Part shown: positions 1 through 8,609 of the stretch, one piece after another | Numbering within the stretch: the stretch's first letter is position 1 | Layout of the letters: the number at the start of each line of letters is the position of its first letter | Source of the DNA: Puniceicoccus vermicola | Lineage (GTDB): Bacteria; Verrucomicrobiota; Verrucomicrobiia; Opitutales; Puniceicoccaceae | DNA: 64,000 nucleotides | Assembly: GCF_014230055.1 (NCBI RefSeq) | Contig: NZ_JACHVA010000126.1 | Coordinates: forward strand, 153,310-217,309 | Direction of reading: 5' to 3' | The notes under the pieces: generated by a model | Seen by the model: only the letters and a program-made list of their open reading frames with translations | Told to the model about the DNA's origin: nothing | The model's database searches: none | Program-made: the position numbers and the translations under genes

Positions 1-507
1 TTCGTCACCGGTAACGTACTCCAATTGGTATGGACTCCCCTCTCGGCCGTAGAGCACCGTTGGTTTCCCGCTCTCCAGAATGCTGTTTAGCCATCTGGGC
101 GTCGATGCGACTAGGCTCGAAAGGACAACGTGAGCATGGGCCTCTTTGTTTGGAGTGATGTCCAAGCTGCTGTTTCCGCTATGATAGTTTTGGACGATAG
201 TGCTCCATCCAGCTTTTCCTAATGCTTTGGCCAGAGAAGCTTCTTTGGTGTCAATTGAGACCTTCGGGTAGAGATCTCGGTGAAATTCTATATATCGAGT
301 GCCTTTCTGCGAGTTGACGAAGACTCCGCTGCCGTGACGTATGGTGACCAGCCCTTCTGATTCCAGTTCGCGCAGGGCTATGTTTAGCGAATGCAAGCTT
401 GTTTGAAACTGCCGGATTAGGGTTCGGATCGAAGGAAGTTTTTGGCCTGGCGGGAGAGTTTCGATCTTTGAGCGTAGGCCCTGAATGAGAAATTCTGACT
501 TTTTCAT
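1..507 (-). CDS. GntR-family transcriptional regulator, C-terminus beyond window
   Basis: The reading frame is open from ATG at 507 to the window edge, giving 169 residues without a stop. Residues 1-65 form a GntR-type winged helix: the segment LPPGQKLPSIRTLIRQF is the usual start of the DNA-binding domain and LESEGLVTIRHGSGVFV is the wing. The following part (residues 75-169) resembles the start of a LacI/periplasmic-binding-type sensor domain (alternating beta and alpha, with VLYGRE near the end), as in GntR/LacI hybrid regulators; this part is inferred. It is divergent from the PEP-CTERM gene at 583 with 75 bases between, so it probably regulates module A and itself. Ligand unknown. Confidence 0.8.
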   Translation of the reverse strand, partial: MKKSEFLIQGLRSKIETLPPGQKLPSIRTLIRQFQTSLHSLNIALRELESEGLVTIRHGSGVFVNSQKGTRYIEFHRDLYPKVSIDTKEASLAKALGKAGWSTIVQNYHSGNSSLDITPNKEAHAHVVLSSLVASTPRWLNSILESGKPTVLYGREGSPYQLEYVTGDE

Positions 508-582
508 AACTGTTCGATACACTTTGTATGGAAATCTGTAAAATATATTTGACTGTTTCTTTTGTATTTTTTCTTCTGAGGC

Positions 583-1449
583 ATGAAAAATATCCCAGCC
601 TCCTCTCGTTCTATACTCTCAACCATCTGTGTGATTCTGACTTTAGCTTTAGTTTCCTCAGCATCAGTTTGTGCGCAAACTCCTCTGGCATGGTGGGGGT
701 TTGAAGGTAACACCACAGGCACCAATGGTTACGATTTGACCCCGGTCGGCACTTCAGCCAGCGCGTTCGATCCTCCTGCCTCCATGAGCTATGAGACTGC
801 CTCGGGGATTAATGCGGAGAATTCAGGTAGTCAGACCATCGGCTTTGACGGTTCCAGTGTTTTAAAAACCAATGACCCGGCTCTCCGTCTTGGGGGATCT
901 CAAACATTCTGGCTTCGTGTAAATCTCGAGACCATGCCCGCCAACATAGCCTTGATGACTCGCTCGCGTGCTCTAAACGGGAGCCGGGGCATCTCCTTGC
1001 AGTTAGTGAATGGAAAGGCTGCCGCCTATGTTTCCTCCGATGGTGATAGTTACGAAGTGGCACTGACCGATAATAGCTACACCTTGCAAACCGGTACATG
1101 GTATGACATTTCGCTAGTCTATGATGCGTCGAATAGTGTGGCGCTGTCGATCTATAGCCCCGAGACGGGGAATCTGATCAGCGCAGCTGAGACGACTTCC
1201 GATGTGCCCGCATCTATCTCGACGACGAACAATATCGGTAGCGGATATTTTCAAGTCGGAGCCATCAATAATGGTAGTGCCGGAAGCACATGGGCTGTTC
1301 CGGACGGAACACAGATTGAATCAGCGGGTGTGTGGGATTCTGCTTTGAGTGGGACGGATATCGCCCGGCTTTCTTCCATTCCTGAACCTGCCAGTTTTGG
1401 TCTGCTGATAGGAGTGTTGGGGGCCGCATGGTGTGTTCGCAGACGCTAG
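583..1449 (+). CDS. PEP-CTERM LamG-like (concanavalin-like) surface protein
   Basis: A 288-residue secreted protein. Residues 1-32 are a signal peptide ending SVCAQ. The middle, starting at LAWWGFEGNTTG, is a LamG/concanavalin-like beta sandwich typical of sugar-binding or cell-surface proteins. The C-terminus has the full PEP-CTERM sorting signal: IPEPASFG, a short hydrophobic helix and the basic end CVRRR. In known systems this tail is recognised by an exosortase and the protein ends up on the surface or in the exopolysaccharide. It is the first gene of module A, 42 bases ahead of the beta-helix gene. It has no visible catalytic motif, so a binding or structural role is most likely. Confidence 0.85.
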   Translation: MKNIPASSRSILSTICVILTLALVSSASVCAQTPLAWWGFEGNTTGTNGYDLTPVGTSASAFDPPASMSYETASGINAENSGSQTIGFDGSSVLKTNDPALRLGGSQTFWLRVNLETMPANIALMTRSRALNGSRGISLQLVNGKAAAYVSSDGDSYEVALTDNSYTLQTGTWYDISLVYDASNSVALSIYSPETGNLISAAETTSDVPASISTTNNIGSGYFQVGAINNGSAGSTWAVPDGTQIESAGVWDSALSGTDIARLSSIPEPASFGLLIGVLGAAWCVRRR

Positions 1450-1490
1450 CTTGCTCACGTTAGCTCAACCGGACCCCACCTCATCCCTCC

Positions 1491-3371
1491 ATGAAATATT
1501 TCCTTCTAGGATTCGTCCGGCTGGCTGCGATATTTTCAATAAGCCCTCTCTGCGCTACGACTTATTATGTAGATGGAGTAGTAGGCGACGACAGCCTCGA
1601 CGGTCTTGATCGCCGTCAAAGTCTTCGATCCATTCAGGAGGCCGCAAGTCGGGCTGTGCCAGGTGACGAGATATTGGTTGCAAAAGGGGTATATTATGGC
1701 CCTATCGAACTCGGAATTAAGGGCACAGTCGATCAGCCGATCAAACTGACTGCGGAGAGTCGGGAAGAGGGGGCTGTTGTCATTACCAGTGCGGATTATG
1801 ACCTCCGAGAGGGCCTAGAGCGATGGAACCTGGTCGACGAGAAACTGGGGCTTTATCAAGCGGGGTTAAACCGGCCAACTTGCCGGGTTCTGTATTCGGG
1901 TGTAGATTTGCAGCCCTATCATTCGTTGGATGGCTTGGAATCCTTTGTCACGAAAGAAGGAGATCCGGGGCCGAGGCACGGATATTTCTACGACGAAGCC
2001 TCTGAGAAAATCTATGTTCGGCTCCATGCTTCCGGGGAATATGGTTCGACTGACCCGAATGAGCATACCATGGCAGTGGGACCAAGGACGGGTGGGGGAT
2101 TTGCAGGGAATGCCTACAATGGGCCACTGTTCTACAATCTGGGACTTTTGGAGCGAGGAGAGAATCACGTTATTATCGATGGATTCACCTTCGAGACGCC
2201 GGGTTTTACCGGAGTCTACTGTAATGGTAGTCACGTGACGGTAAGGCATAGCTGGTTTTTGGGTTGTCGCAGTGGTGTCTCCGGGAGGAAAGAGTCTTCG
2301 GACGCTACTACCACCTCTAACTACATTACGATTGAGTATTGCGATTACTCGCAATACCCGGCCTTTGAAGATGCCTTGGAGCTGATGCGCTCGGCGAAAA
2401 AAGGTAGCTCAAAGTCGCTTCCGATCTATTGGTGGTCTCGCAAGGGGAATGGTGCCGGGAGTAATATGACTTACGAAACAGGCATGACGAATCTCACTGG
2501 AAAGGGCTGGGTTCTGCGCAATAACTACATCCATGATGCTTTTGAGGGATTGTCCACCTGGGCCGTTCGTTGGAGCATGGATCTGGAGATTTACGAGAAC
2601 GTATTCGAAAGGTTGGTAGACAATGCCATTGAGAGTGAGGATCACGCCTCGGGTATGGTTGTTCGAGACAACTTAATTGTGAACGTAATTGAGCCGCTTT
2701 CCTGGCAGCCTCTGGGTGGTAAGCCGTGGCCAGGACCTGTCTTCATTTTTCGTAATGTCATTCGTTCCGATGCATGGTTGAATGAATTGGTTGTGAACTC
2801 TTCGGGCTGGACCCCTGGTTGGTTTAAGGCTGGAGCCCCTTCCGGTAATTGGGAGGCTCCATGGAATGATCATATGAAAGGGCTCTCACGCGATTCGGTT
2901 CGTGCCGCTGGAGAAGGGGTAGTGGTTTTTAACAACAATGTTTTCTTTCCTCTGGGCTATTTCCTGACTCGGGTTCAGCCATCAAGTAGACAGTTCGAGA
3001 ACTTCTTCTTTTATAACAATCTTGTTCTGGCTAGTGCTTTTGGCAAAGCGCCTGATGAGACGATGCCCGTTGCGGAGTTCATGCACAATGTTTGGATTGA
3101 GTATATACCTAGTGATGAGGCAGGGGAGAGCTCAGTGCAGGGCAGTGTATTCTCGGGCGAGGGAGGGATCGCCTTGAGTTGCGTTGGGAAGAGTTGTCGG
3201 GAGTCTTACGAGCAAAAGTATTTTCTCAACGGTTCCTGTTGGGTGGGGCTGAGCGGGTCTCCGGTGCCTCAGGCCGCATTGGTCTATCCAGGTGCCGATT
3301 CGATTCACGAGATTGGCGCATCATTTGATGGCAAATCTTGGGAGTCACCTGTCGTTGGACCTCAGTGGTAG
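1491..3371 (+). CDS. Secreted right-handed parallel beta-helix protein, possible polysaccharide lyase or hydrolase
   Basis: A 626-residue protein with a signal peptide (residues 1-23, ending LCATT). The mature protein starts with YYVDGVVGDDSLDG followed by LRSIQEAASRAVPGDEILV, the classic opening of DUF1565/PL-type right-handed beta-helix enzymes. Residues about 220-480 carry repeated short strands with Asn/Gly turns such as VLRNNYIHDAFEG and VVRDNLIVN, consistent with stacked helix coils. This fold is found in pectate, alginate and chondroitin lyases and several glycosidases; no family-specific catalytic set is recognised here. It lies between a PEP-CTERM gene and a pseudopilin, with the pseudopilin start only a few bases after its stop, so the two are probably co-translated. 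Confidence 0.8.
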   Translation: MKYFLLGFVRLAAIFSISPLCATTYYVDGVVGDDSLDGLDRRQSLRSIQEAASRAVPGDEILVAKGVYYGPIELGIKGTVDQPIKLTAESREEGAVVITSADYDLREGLERWNLVDEKLGLYQAGLNRPTCRVLYSGVDLQPYHSLDGLESFVTKEGDPGPRHGYFYDEASEKIYVRLHASGEYGSTDPNEHTMAVGPRTGGGFAGNAYNGPLFYNLGLLERGENHVIIDGFTFETPGFTGVYCNGSHVTVRHSWFLGCRSGVSGRKESSDATTTSNYITIEYCDYSQYPAFEDALELMRSAKKGSSKSLPIYWWSRKGNGAGSNMTYETGMTNLTGKGWVLRNNYIHDAFEGLSTWAVRWSMDLEIYENVFERLVDNAIESEDHASGMVVRDNLIVNVIEPLSWQPLGGKPWPGPVFIFRNVIRSDAWLNELVVNSSGWTPGWFKAGAPSGNWEAPWNDHMKGLSRDSVRAAGEGVVVFNNNVFFPLGYFLTRVQPSSRQFENFFFYNNLVLASAFGKAPDETMPVAEFMHNVWIEYIPSDEAGESSVQGSVFSGEGGIALSCVGKSCRESYEQKYFLNGSCWVGLSGSPVPQAALVYPGADSIHEIGASFDGKSWESPVVGPQW

Positions 3372-3377
3372 ATCGTG

Positions 3378-4130
3378 ATGGACTATTTTGCATCTTCCAA
3401 TCAGATCCACCGAACCAGCGGGAAAATGAGGCGGAAAAACGGCTTCTCGTTAGTTGAATTGCTTGTCGTGATGGCGGTTGTCGGGCTGTTGGTGGCTATC
3501 ACTGTCCCTGTTATTCATTCCATGCGTAAACGCTCAGAAAATACGGAGTGTGCTTCGAAGCTTCGTACTCTCGGTCTCGCTGGTTTGAGTTGGATTAACG
3601 AGAACAACGGGAACATGCTTGATTCCATGTTTTGGCGTGCTCCCGTAGAGACGAATTCTGGAACGCTGTTGCCCTATCTCGGTTTTACCAATGACCAACT
3701 GGGAACGGAACAACCCACTCCGCTTTCATGCCCTGCCTCTTTCGCAGAGGTTGGTCCGAATCCTGATTGGAATCGGAGTTATTCGATCAATATTTACGCT
3801 TGCGCATCGGAAAATAATAAGCGCAAGGAAGATGGGCTCTACAGCCGTAATGTGACTAACATTTTTCAGATTGAGCAGCCCTCTAGAATGGCATTCTTTA
3901 TGGATGGAAACTTTCTTGCCTCGGGAGCCGCCGAACGTAAGGCCGGAGTTCAGAGCGTGTCCATCCCTTGGAACGAAAACACTAAGACGGGGTTCTACAA
4001 CCAGCACCCAGGGAATACATTCAATGTTGTTTTCATGGACGGGCACGTGGATTCTCTGACTTTAGAAGATTTGCCTACGGGCTCCGACGTTGAGAAACGC
4101 ACAAGTCCTTTCTTTGGGAGTCTGAGGTAG
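3378..4130 (+). CDS. Pseudopilin-like protein (prepilin-type cleavage/methylation N-terminus) with C-terminal F-x-D-G-H motif
   Basis: About 250 residues. The prepilin processing site is NGFSLVELLVV followed by a hydrophobic helix (residues about 21-48), as in type II secretion pseudopilins. The C-terminal part contains HPGNTFNVVFMDGHV, the H-x9-DG signature common in Verrucomicrobia, Planctomycetes and Lentisphaerae pseudopilin-like proteins. A GTG at 3375, the ATG at 3378, or the ATG at 3426 (MRRKNG) could be the start; 3426 would give the short leader usual for prepilins. It begins 6 bases after the beta-helix stop and ends module A. No secretion or pilus machinery is near, so it must rely on genes elsewhere. 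Its specific role is inferred, not known. Confidence 0.85.
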   Translation: MDYFASSNQIHRTSGKMRRKNGFSLVELLVVMAVVGLLVAITVPVIHSMRKRSENTECASKLRTLGLAGLSWINENNGNMLDSMFWRAPVETNSGTLLPYLGFTNDQLGTEQPTPLSCPASFAEVGPNPDWNRSYSINIYACASENNKRKEDGLYSRNVTNIFQIEQPSRMAFFMDGNFLASGAAERKAGVQSVSIPWNENTKTGFYNQHPGNTFNVVFMDGHVDSLTLEDLPTGSDVEKRTSPFFGSLR

Positions 4131-4174
4131 GTGGGGTTACTGCCACTCCTCTACACTTACCGGCGGTGGCGATC

Positions 4175-4786
4175 CTACCGCTCGAGTTGTGGGACGATAT
4201 TGGGGAGAAAACGGTCGCGATCGTAGGGTAGGTCTTCTTTGGGAGGGATGTCCTCGATCCATTCGCTTCGGAACTCCTCATCGGCGTAGTAGCGTAGGTA
4301 GCACTCGGGCAGATCCGTGTCCTCGTCGCTGAATTCGCAGATCGAGAAACGGCAGTTCCATCCGGCACTGACGGGTAAATCGACCGTATTCGAGCGAAGC
4401 ACCTTTTCGACGAGAGTTCGGTAAAGCTCCTCGTCCGAAAGGTGGTCGGTGTCGTAGATAAAGACCCGCATTGAGGCCAAGGTGAAAAGAAGGAGCCATA
4501 GATTCTCGGAGAGATCGATGGGGTTCGACAGGCGGCTCAGAGGAGCCGGGGTAAAATTGCGGTGTTCTTTCAGCAGATCGGCCAGGGGAAACTGGGGGCC
4601 GGATTCGATATTCTCAAGATGCTGGAGATGGGCGTCCGGCGAATCGTCGGGTAGATCCTCCGCCGTGTGCTCGGCAATGGGCTTCCCGGTCAGCTCCGCC
4701 AGCTCCATCTGCAGCTGAACAATACGAAGAGCTTTTACGATTCCCGATGCGAGTTCGGGGGAGTCGGGTTCCGATTCTTCGCTCAT
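4175..4786 (-). CDS. Conserved-looking hypothetical acidic cytoplasmic protein
   Basis: I do not recognise a family. The frame is open from 4825, but the ATG at 4786 (MSEESEP) is preferred because the 13 residues before it look non-coding; that gives 203 residues. The protein is acidic, has no signal peptide and no membrane segment. It has an N-terminal helical part (KALRIVQLQMELAELTGKP), a charged linker, and a C-terminal half with the segments SENLWLLLFTLASMRVFIYD, GWNCRFSICEF and CYLRYYADEEF, which looks like a small alpha/beta domain. It is convergent with the module A pseudopilin and unrelated in appearance to the polysaccharide genes. It may be a lineage-specific housekeeping protein. 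Confidence 0.6.
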   Translation of the reverse strand: MSEESEPDSPELASGIVKALRIVQLQMELAELTGKPIAEHTAEDLPDDSPDAHLQHLENIESGPQFPLADLLKEHRNFTPAPLSRLSNPIDLSENLWLLLFTLASMRVFIYDTDHLSDEELYRTLVEKVLRSNTVDLPVSAGWNCRFSICEFSDEDTDLPECYLRYYADEEFRSEWIEDIPPKEDLPYDRDRFLPNIVPQLER

Positions 4787-4971
4787 GGGTTTGGAAAGAC
4801 TGGGAGAATGGGAGTAAGCATCCAATGAAAATGCATGATCCGTCTCTATAGTCCGAAGGAAGCTCTGACAATGTTAAATCGCTCTGATAATGGATCGGTC
4901 GGAGTCGGGCTTGCTGGGTGGGAGGGGCACTTGATTCGGCGACCCTCAAGACCATGGGTTCGGGAAATGCC

Positions 4972-5529
4972 TTATTTCATGCGGCGGCGGTGAGCGAGTG
5001 TGAGAACGAGAGCGGCCAAGCCAGCGATCGCCCCGAAGGTCGAAGGTTCGGGGACGGCTCCGACTTCGAGGATAAAGCTGTCAGTGGAGTACCCCGGGTT
5101 GCCCGTAAAGGTGCCGTCGCCCGAACTCCAGAGTCCAGCGCTGACAAAGCCTGAGGTGGAGTTCAGCACCAGAGAGCCGGTCTCCTCGGGCGTCGTATAA
5201 CTAAACCCCACAAAATAGGCCTCGGAGGAATCGTAGTAGGCACTGTCGGCCACAAACGAAGTTCCGCCAACTGTTCCCGAAATCCCTTCATCCCCGACCA
5301 CGGCAATAAAGATGGCGTGCACCTCATTCGCGAAGCTTAAATCATATCCCCAATCCCAGTCGAAGGCGATCAGCGAACCTCGGTTGCTTCCCGGCCCCGC
5401 GGCGGTGCCGGAAATCGCGTAAGCCCCGGTGCTATTGTTGTATTCCAACGTAATGGCTGCCCCAGCGCTGGAACAGAAGAGACCTAAAGATGCGAGTCTG
5501 AAGGCAACGGACGTTTTCATTGCGATCAT
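4972..5529 (-). CDS. PEP-CTERM secreted protein
   Basis: A 185-residue protein with an N-terminal signal peptide (start at 5529 or at the ATG at 5520, MKTSVAFRLASLG) ending near AGAAITLEY. The body is a small beta-rich domain of unknown family. The C-terminus is a PEP-CTERM sorting signal: VPEPSTFGAIAG, a hydrophobic helix and HRRRMK. It is downstream of the esterase at 5589 on the same strand with 59 bases between, so it may be the last gene of the module B run, or be separately expressed. No catalytic motif is visible. Confidence 0.82.
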   Translation of the reverse strand: MIAMKTSVAFRLASLGLFCSSAGAAITLEYNNSTGAYAISGTAAGPGSNRGSLIAFDWDWGYDLSFANEVHAIFIAVVGDEGISGTVGGTSFVADSAYYDSSEAYFVGFSYTTPEETGSLVLNSTSGFVSAGLWSSGDGTFTGNPGYSTDSFILEVGAVPEPSTFGAIAGLAALVLTLAHRRRMK

Positions 5530-5588
5530 TTTGTCTAAGCCTCGATATTTGCCAAGCTAATATACGATTTTTAGAGGCCTAATCAGGT

Positions 5589-6335
5589 CTATTCGGTGAA
5601 CGGCTCTACGGATGGCTCAAGCATCAGCATCTTCTCGGCGTAGCGCTGTCCGAGGAGGATCATGCTGTCGTGGTCGAAGTGCCATCGGTCCATGGCGGTC
5701 AGGCCTTGATTGGAGACGACGGCGGTGTGCTCCACTACACTGGGTAGCTGGAGGATCAGCTGATTGAAGAGGTAGTCGCCGGAGGTGTTGATCTGTCCGG
5801 CAATGAAGGGAATCTCGGGGGCATCCAGGTCTTCACGGAAATTGCGGATGAGCTGGCTGATTTTGTCGAGATAGGCGGGGTCGTTGGCGTTGGCCTCGCC
5901 TTGATGCCAGAGGATTCCTCGAAGCGTGCCATCTTTCAGTGCGATCTTGGTCCGGCGAAGGGCTTCCTGGTAGTATTCACTGTCGCGGGACCATTCTTCT
6001 ATTTTACTCCCTCCGCGAGCATTCACGACCAGCCCCAGTTCTCGTTCAGGTTGGGCCTCCCTCATTGCCAGAGAGAAGCTGTATCCGGGGTTCATTTTTT
6101 GCATGCTTAGATCCTTGCGGATCGTTGAGTAGCGGTTCAGGGGGTTGCTGGCTGGTTCCCATAGGTCTTCGCTATCCAAGAGAAAGACACCGGGGATTTC
6201 ATGTGCATCAACTGGCGTATACGGTGCACGTCCAGCCATGTTCGATTGACCGATCAGCAAATAGAGATCGAGTTCCTTGGCGGTAACACTCGCGAGCGGG
6301 AGGAGGGCGATGAGGAGGATTTTGAATGATTTCAC
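5589..6335 (-). CDS. SGNH-type carbohydrate acetylesterase (SASA/CE6-like)
   Basis: A 248-residue secreted enzyme. Residues 1-19 are a signal peptide ending SVTAK. LYLLIGQSNMAG (residues 25-35) supplies the nucleophile Ser31 of the SGNH fold; GGSKIEEW and WHQGEANAND provide the other conserved blocks, the latter carrying the His/Glu region typical of SASA (sialate O-acetylesterase-like, CE6) proteins. Such enzymes remove acetyl groups from plant or microbial polysaccharides. It follows an alpha/beta-hydrolase and a GH1 enzyme on the same strand, so it probably helps de-acetylate the oligosaccharides handled by module B. The length is typical of short CE6-type proteins. Confidence 0.85.
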   Translation of the reverse strand: MKSFKILLIALLPLASVTAKELDLYLLIGQSNMAGRAPYTPVDAHEIPGVFLLDSEDLWEPASNPLNRYSTIRKDLSMQKMNPGYSFSLAMREAQPERELGLVVNARGGSKIEEWSRDSEYYQEALRRTKIALKDGTLRGILWHQGEANANDPAYLDKISQLIRNFREDLDAPEIPFIAGQINTSGDYLFNQLILQLPSVVEHTAVVSNQGLTAMDRWHFDHDSMILLGQRYAEKMLMLEPSVEPFTE

Positions 6336-6365
6336 AGCGATTTTGATTCGGTGGGGTTTTCCGGG

Positions 6366-7184
6366 TCAGAATCCGATTTCGCGCAACCAGCGTTCTGCCA
6401 GTGCCCTCCATTGTTCGACGGCGCCTTGCCGCCGAAAGTCGAGGGAGCAAATGCCCAGACCGTGAGAACCTTTGGGAAATACGTGAGCTTCGTGGGGGAT
6501 TCCTTTCTCCTGGAGTCTTAGGGCCATGCGATAAGCGTTCTCGACAGGCACTGTGGCGTCTTCTTGCGTGTGCCAGATGAATGTGTCCGGGGCTTTCGAG
6601 TGGATCCTTTCGGGCCAATTGAGCTCCTCGGAGATAGAGGAGTTGGCGAACCCATTCCCGAGCAGGTTGTGCATGCTTCCCCGGTGGGCAAAGGGGCCCT
6701 GGGTATTTAGGACGGCATAGGCCAGGATGCAGGCGTCCGGTCGGGCCGGTATGGTTTGCAACGTCTGATCAGGATCGAGGAGCCAATCTTCTCGATCGAA
6801 GCCATTCGCGGTGCAGGCCGCGAGGTGCCCACCCGCGGAGAACCCAATGACTCCGATTTTCGATTCGTCGAGATTCAGATTCTCCGCTTGCTGGCGAAGC
6901 CACCGAAGCGTGTAGAGAGCCTGTTGTTGGGGGGCGGGATAGATCGTTTGATTCCGGTTCCCGCGGCTGACCGTGTAATCCAAAACAACGGCGGAGATCC
7001 CGATCGAGTTCAGCCAGGCGGCGACCGGAGGTCCTTCCGAGTGAACGACATCCTCATATCCTCCGCCGGGTAAAACGAGAAAGCAGGGAAAGCGCTCCCC
7101 ATCCTCGAGGAGATGAAGGCCCAGGCGTGCCTGCGAGAGCACGAGATCGTCGGGGTGGAGTTTGTGAGAAGACTCGTTAGACAC
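6366..7184 (-). CDS. Alpha/beta-hydrolase, probable acetyl-xylan or carbohydrate esterase (BD-FAE-like)
   Basis: About 272 residues using a GTG at 7184 that overlaps the GH1 stop codon by a few bases, which suggests translational coupling; the longer frame from 7265 would overlap GH1 by 89 bases and adds unconvincing sequence. The fold markers are FLVLPGGGYE (oxyanion region), GVIGFSAGGHLAA (nucleophile elbow, Ser), HTQEDATVPVENA (acid Asp) and PKGSHGLGIC (catalytic His). There is no signal peptide, so it acts in the cytoplasm, probably on imported acetylated or feruloylated sugars. It resembles the esterase/lipase group (Aes, BD-FAE) often found in xylan utilisation loci. Confidence 0.85.
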   Translation of the reverse strand: MSNESSHKLHPDDLVLSQARLGLHLLEDGERFPCFLVLPGGGYEDVVHSEGPPVAAWLNSIGISAVVLDYTVSRGNRNQTIYPAPQQQALYTLRWLRQQAENLNLDESKIGVIGFSAGGHLAACTANGFDREDWLLDPDQTLQTIPARPDACILAYAVLNTQGPFAHRGSMHNLLGNGFANSSISEELNWPERIHSKAPDTFIWHTQEDATVPVENAYRMALRLQEKGIPHEAHVFPKGSHGLGICSLDFRRQGAVEQWRALAERWLREIGF

Positions 7185-8592
7185 TGGTGGCAAGCTCGGG
7201 GAAGTTTGTGGAGAGAGGGGGATAGAGTGTATTATTCCGGATGACTTCGGAATACCAAATCGCACTCAGCTTGGGAGTCCGTTTGAGCGTTTCGTAGTCC
7301 ATGTGGATGATGCCGAAGCGGATGCCGTAGCCCTCACCCCATTCAAAGTTGTCCATGAAGGACCAAAGGAAGTAGCCTCGCACGTCGATGCCGTCTTGGA
7401 TGGCGCGGTGAAGTTCCTTCAAGTAGCTGCGGACCAAGTCGCGACGCTGTAGATCGAGGCACTCGCCGTTCTCGTTGAGGGGTTCGTCGTGGTAGCCGCA
7501 TCCGCTTTCGGCGATGTAGATCTTTTGGTCCCCGTAGACGTCGCGGATGTGTCGCGGCCCCCAGTAGAGGGACTCGGGCGTGATCTTGAGCCAGTCGACG
7601 GAAGCGGTGGGATAGTCCGGAGGGAACGGAACTCGTTCCCGCTGGCCATCCGCGCCGGCTCGAACGTAGTAGCCCCAGTAGATATTCAGGCCGATGAAAT
7701 CACACTCCGCGGTAATGAGCTCGAAGTCGCGTTCTTGCACGGTGGGGACGTTCTCCTCCCCAAATTTTTCGATGTACTCGGTCGAATATTCGCCCCGGTA
7801 AATTGGATTGAGAACGCGCATGCTATCTTCAATGAAGCAGGCCTGGGCGGCGTCGATGTCCCCTTGCGATTCGCTGAGGGGAATCGGGACGAGTGGGTTG
7901 TCCACCAAACCGACAATACTGCCTTCCTGGCCGTATTCGCGAACGGACCGCACCGCGTGGCCGTGGCAGAGAAGGGCATGGTGGAAGGTCTGATTGACGG
8001 TCTTAAGATCACAAACGATTCCGGGGGCGTTGCGTTCCATCCCGTAAGCGCGCTGCGTGAAGGCCACGATTTCGTTTAAGGTGAACCAGTGCTTTACGCG
8101 ACTGCTGAAGGCCTTCACCACCGTTTCGGCGTAGCGGGCGAAGGCGTTGACGGTTTCGCGGGACCGCCAGCCTCCGAATCGTGCTTCCAGCGACTGGGGA
8201 AGGTCCCAGTGAAACAGGGTAACCCAAGGGGTGATGCCATTGGCCTCCATTGAGTCAAAGAGGCGGTGATAGTAATCGAGCCCGGCCTGGTTGACGTCGC
8301 CATCTCCCTCGGGGTAGATGCGGGGCCAGGAAATGGAGAGACGATAGTGCTCAATCCCAAGCTGGCGCATCAACGCGAAGTCCTCCGGGAAGCGATGATA
8401 GTGATCGCAGGCAACGTCCAGATTGTCTCCATTCTTAATCTTTCCCGGCACTTTCGCATAAGAGTCCCATACGGATTCGCCCTTACCGTCCGCATAGGCG
8501 CCTCCTTCGATCTGGGCGGCGGCGGCGGCGACTCCCCATTGAAAGGTTTCGGGAAAAGCGTATCGTGTAGCGTGGTGGGTGTTTGCGGTCAT
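7177..8592 (-). CDS. GH1 beta-glucosidase-type glycoside hydrolase
   Basis: A 471-residue glycoside hydrolase family 1 enzyme of full length. The N-terminal FQWGVAAAAAQIEGGAYADG is the GH1 signature, FTLNEIVAF carries the acid/base Glu174, and the nucleophile is Glu362 in IYIAESGCGYHDE. The C-terminal WSFMDNFEWGEGY binds the aglycone. The nucleophile motif reads AESG rather than the usual TENG; Ser for Asn next to the nucleophile is uncommon but the Glu is present. There is no signal peptide, so it hydrolyses oligosaccharides in the cytoplasm after uptake, probably by the symporter at 11514. It overlaps the next gene and is 17 bases after the gene at 8610. Confidence 0.95.
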   Translation of the reverse strand: MTANTHHATRYAFPETFQWGVAAAAAQIEGGAYADGKGESVWDSYAKVPGKIKNGDNLDVACDHYHRFPEDFALMRQLGIEHYRLSISWPRIYPEGDGDVNQAGLDYYHRLFDSMEANGITPWVTLFHWDLPQSLEARFGGWRSRETVNAFARYAETVVKAFSSRVKHWFTLNEIVAFTQRAYGMERNAPGIVCDLKTVNQTFHHALLCHGHAVRSVREYGQEGSIVGLVDNPLVPIPLSESQGDIDAAQACFIEDSMRVLNPIYRGEYSTEYIEKFGEENVPTVQERDFELITAECDFIGLNIYWGYYVRAGADGQRERVPFPPDYPTASVDWLKITPESLYWGPRHIRDVYGDQKIYIAESGCGYHDEPLNENGECLDLQRRDLVRSYLKELHRAIQDGIDVRGYFLWSFMDNFEWGEGYGIRFGIIHMDYETLKRTPKLSAIWYSEVIRNNTLYPPLSTNFPELATSV

Positions 8593-8609
8593 ATCGATGA
8601 GGGGATGGG

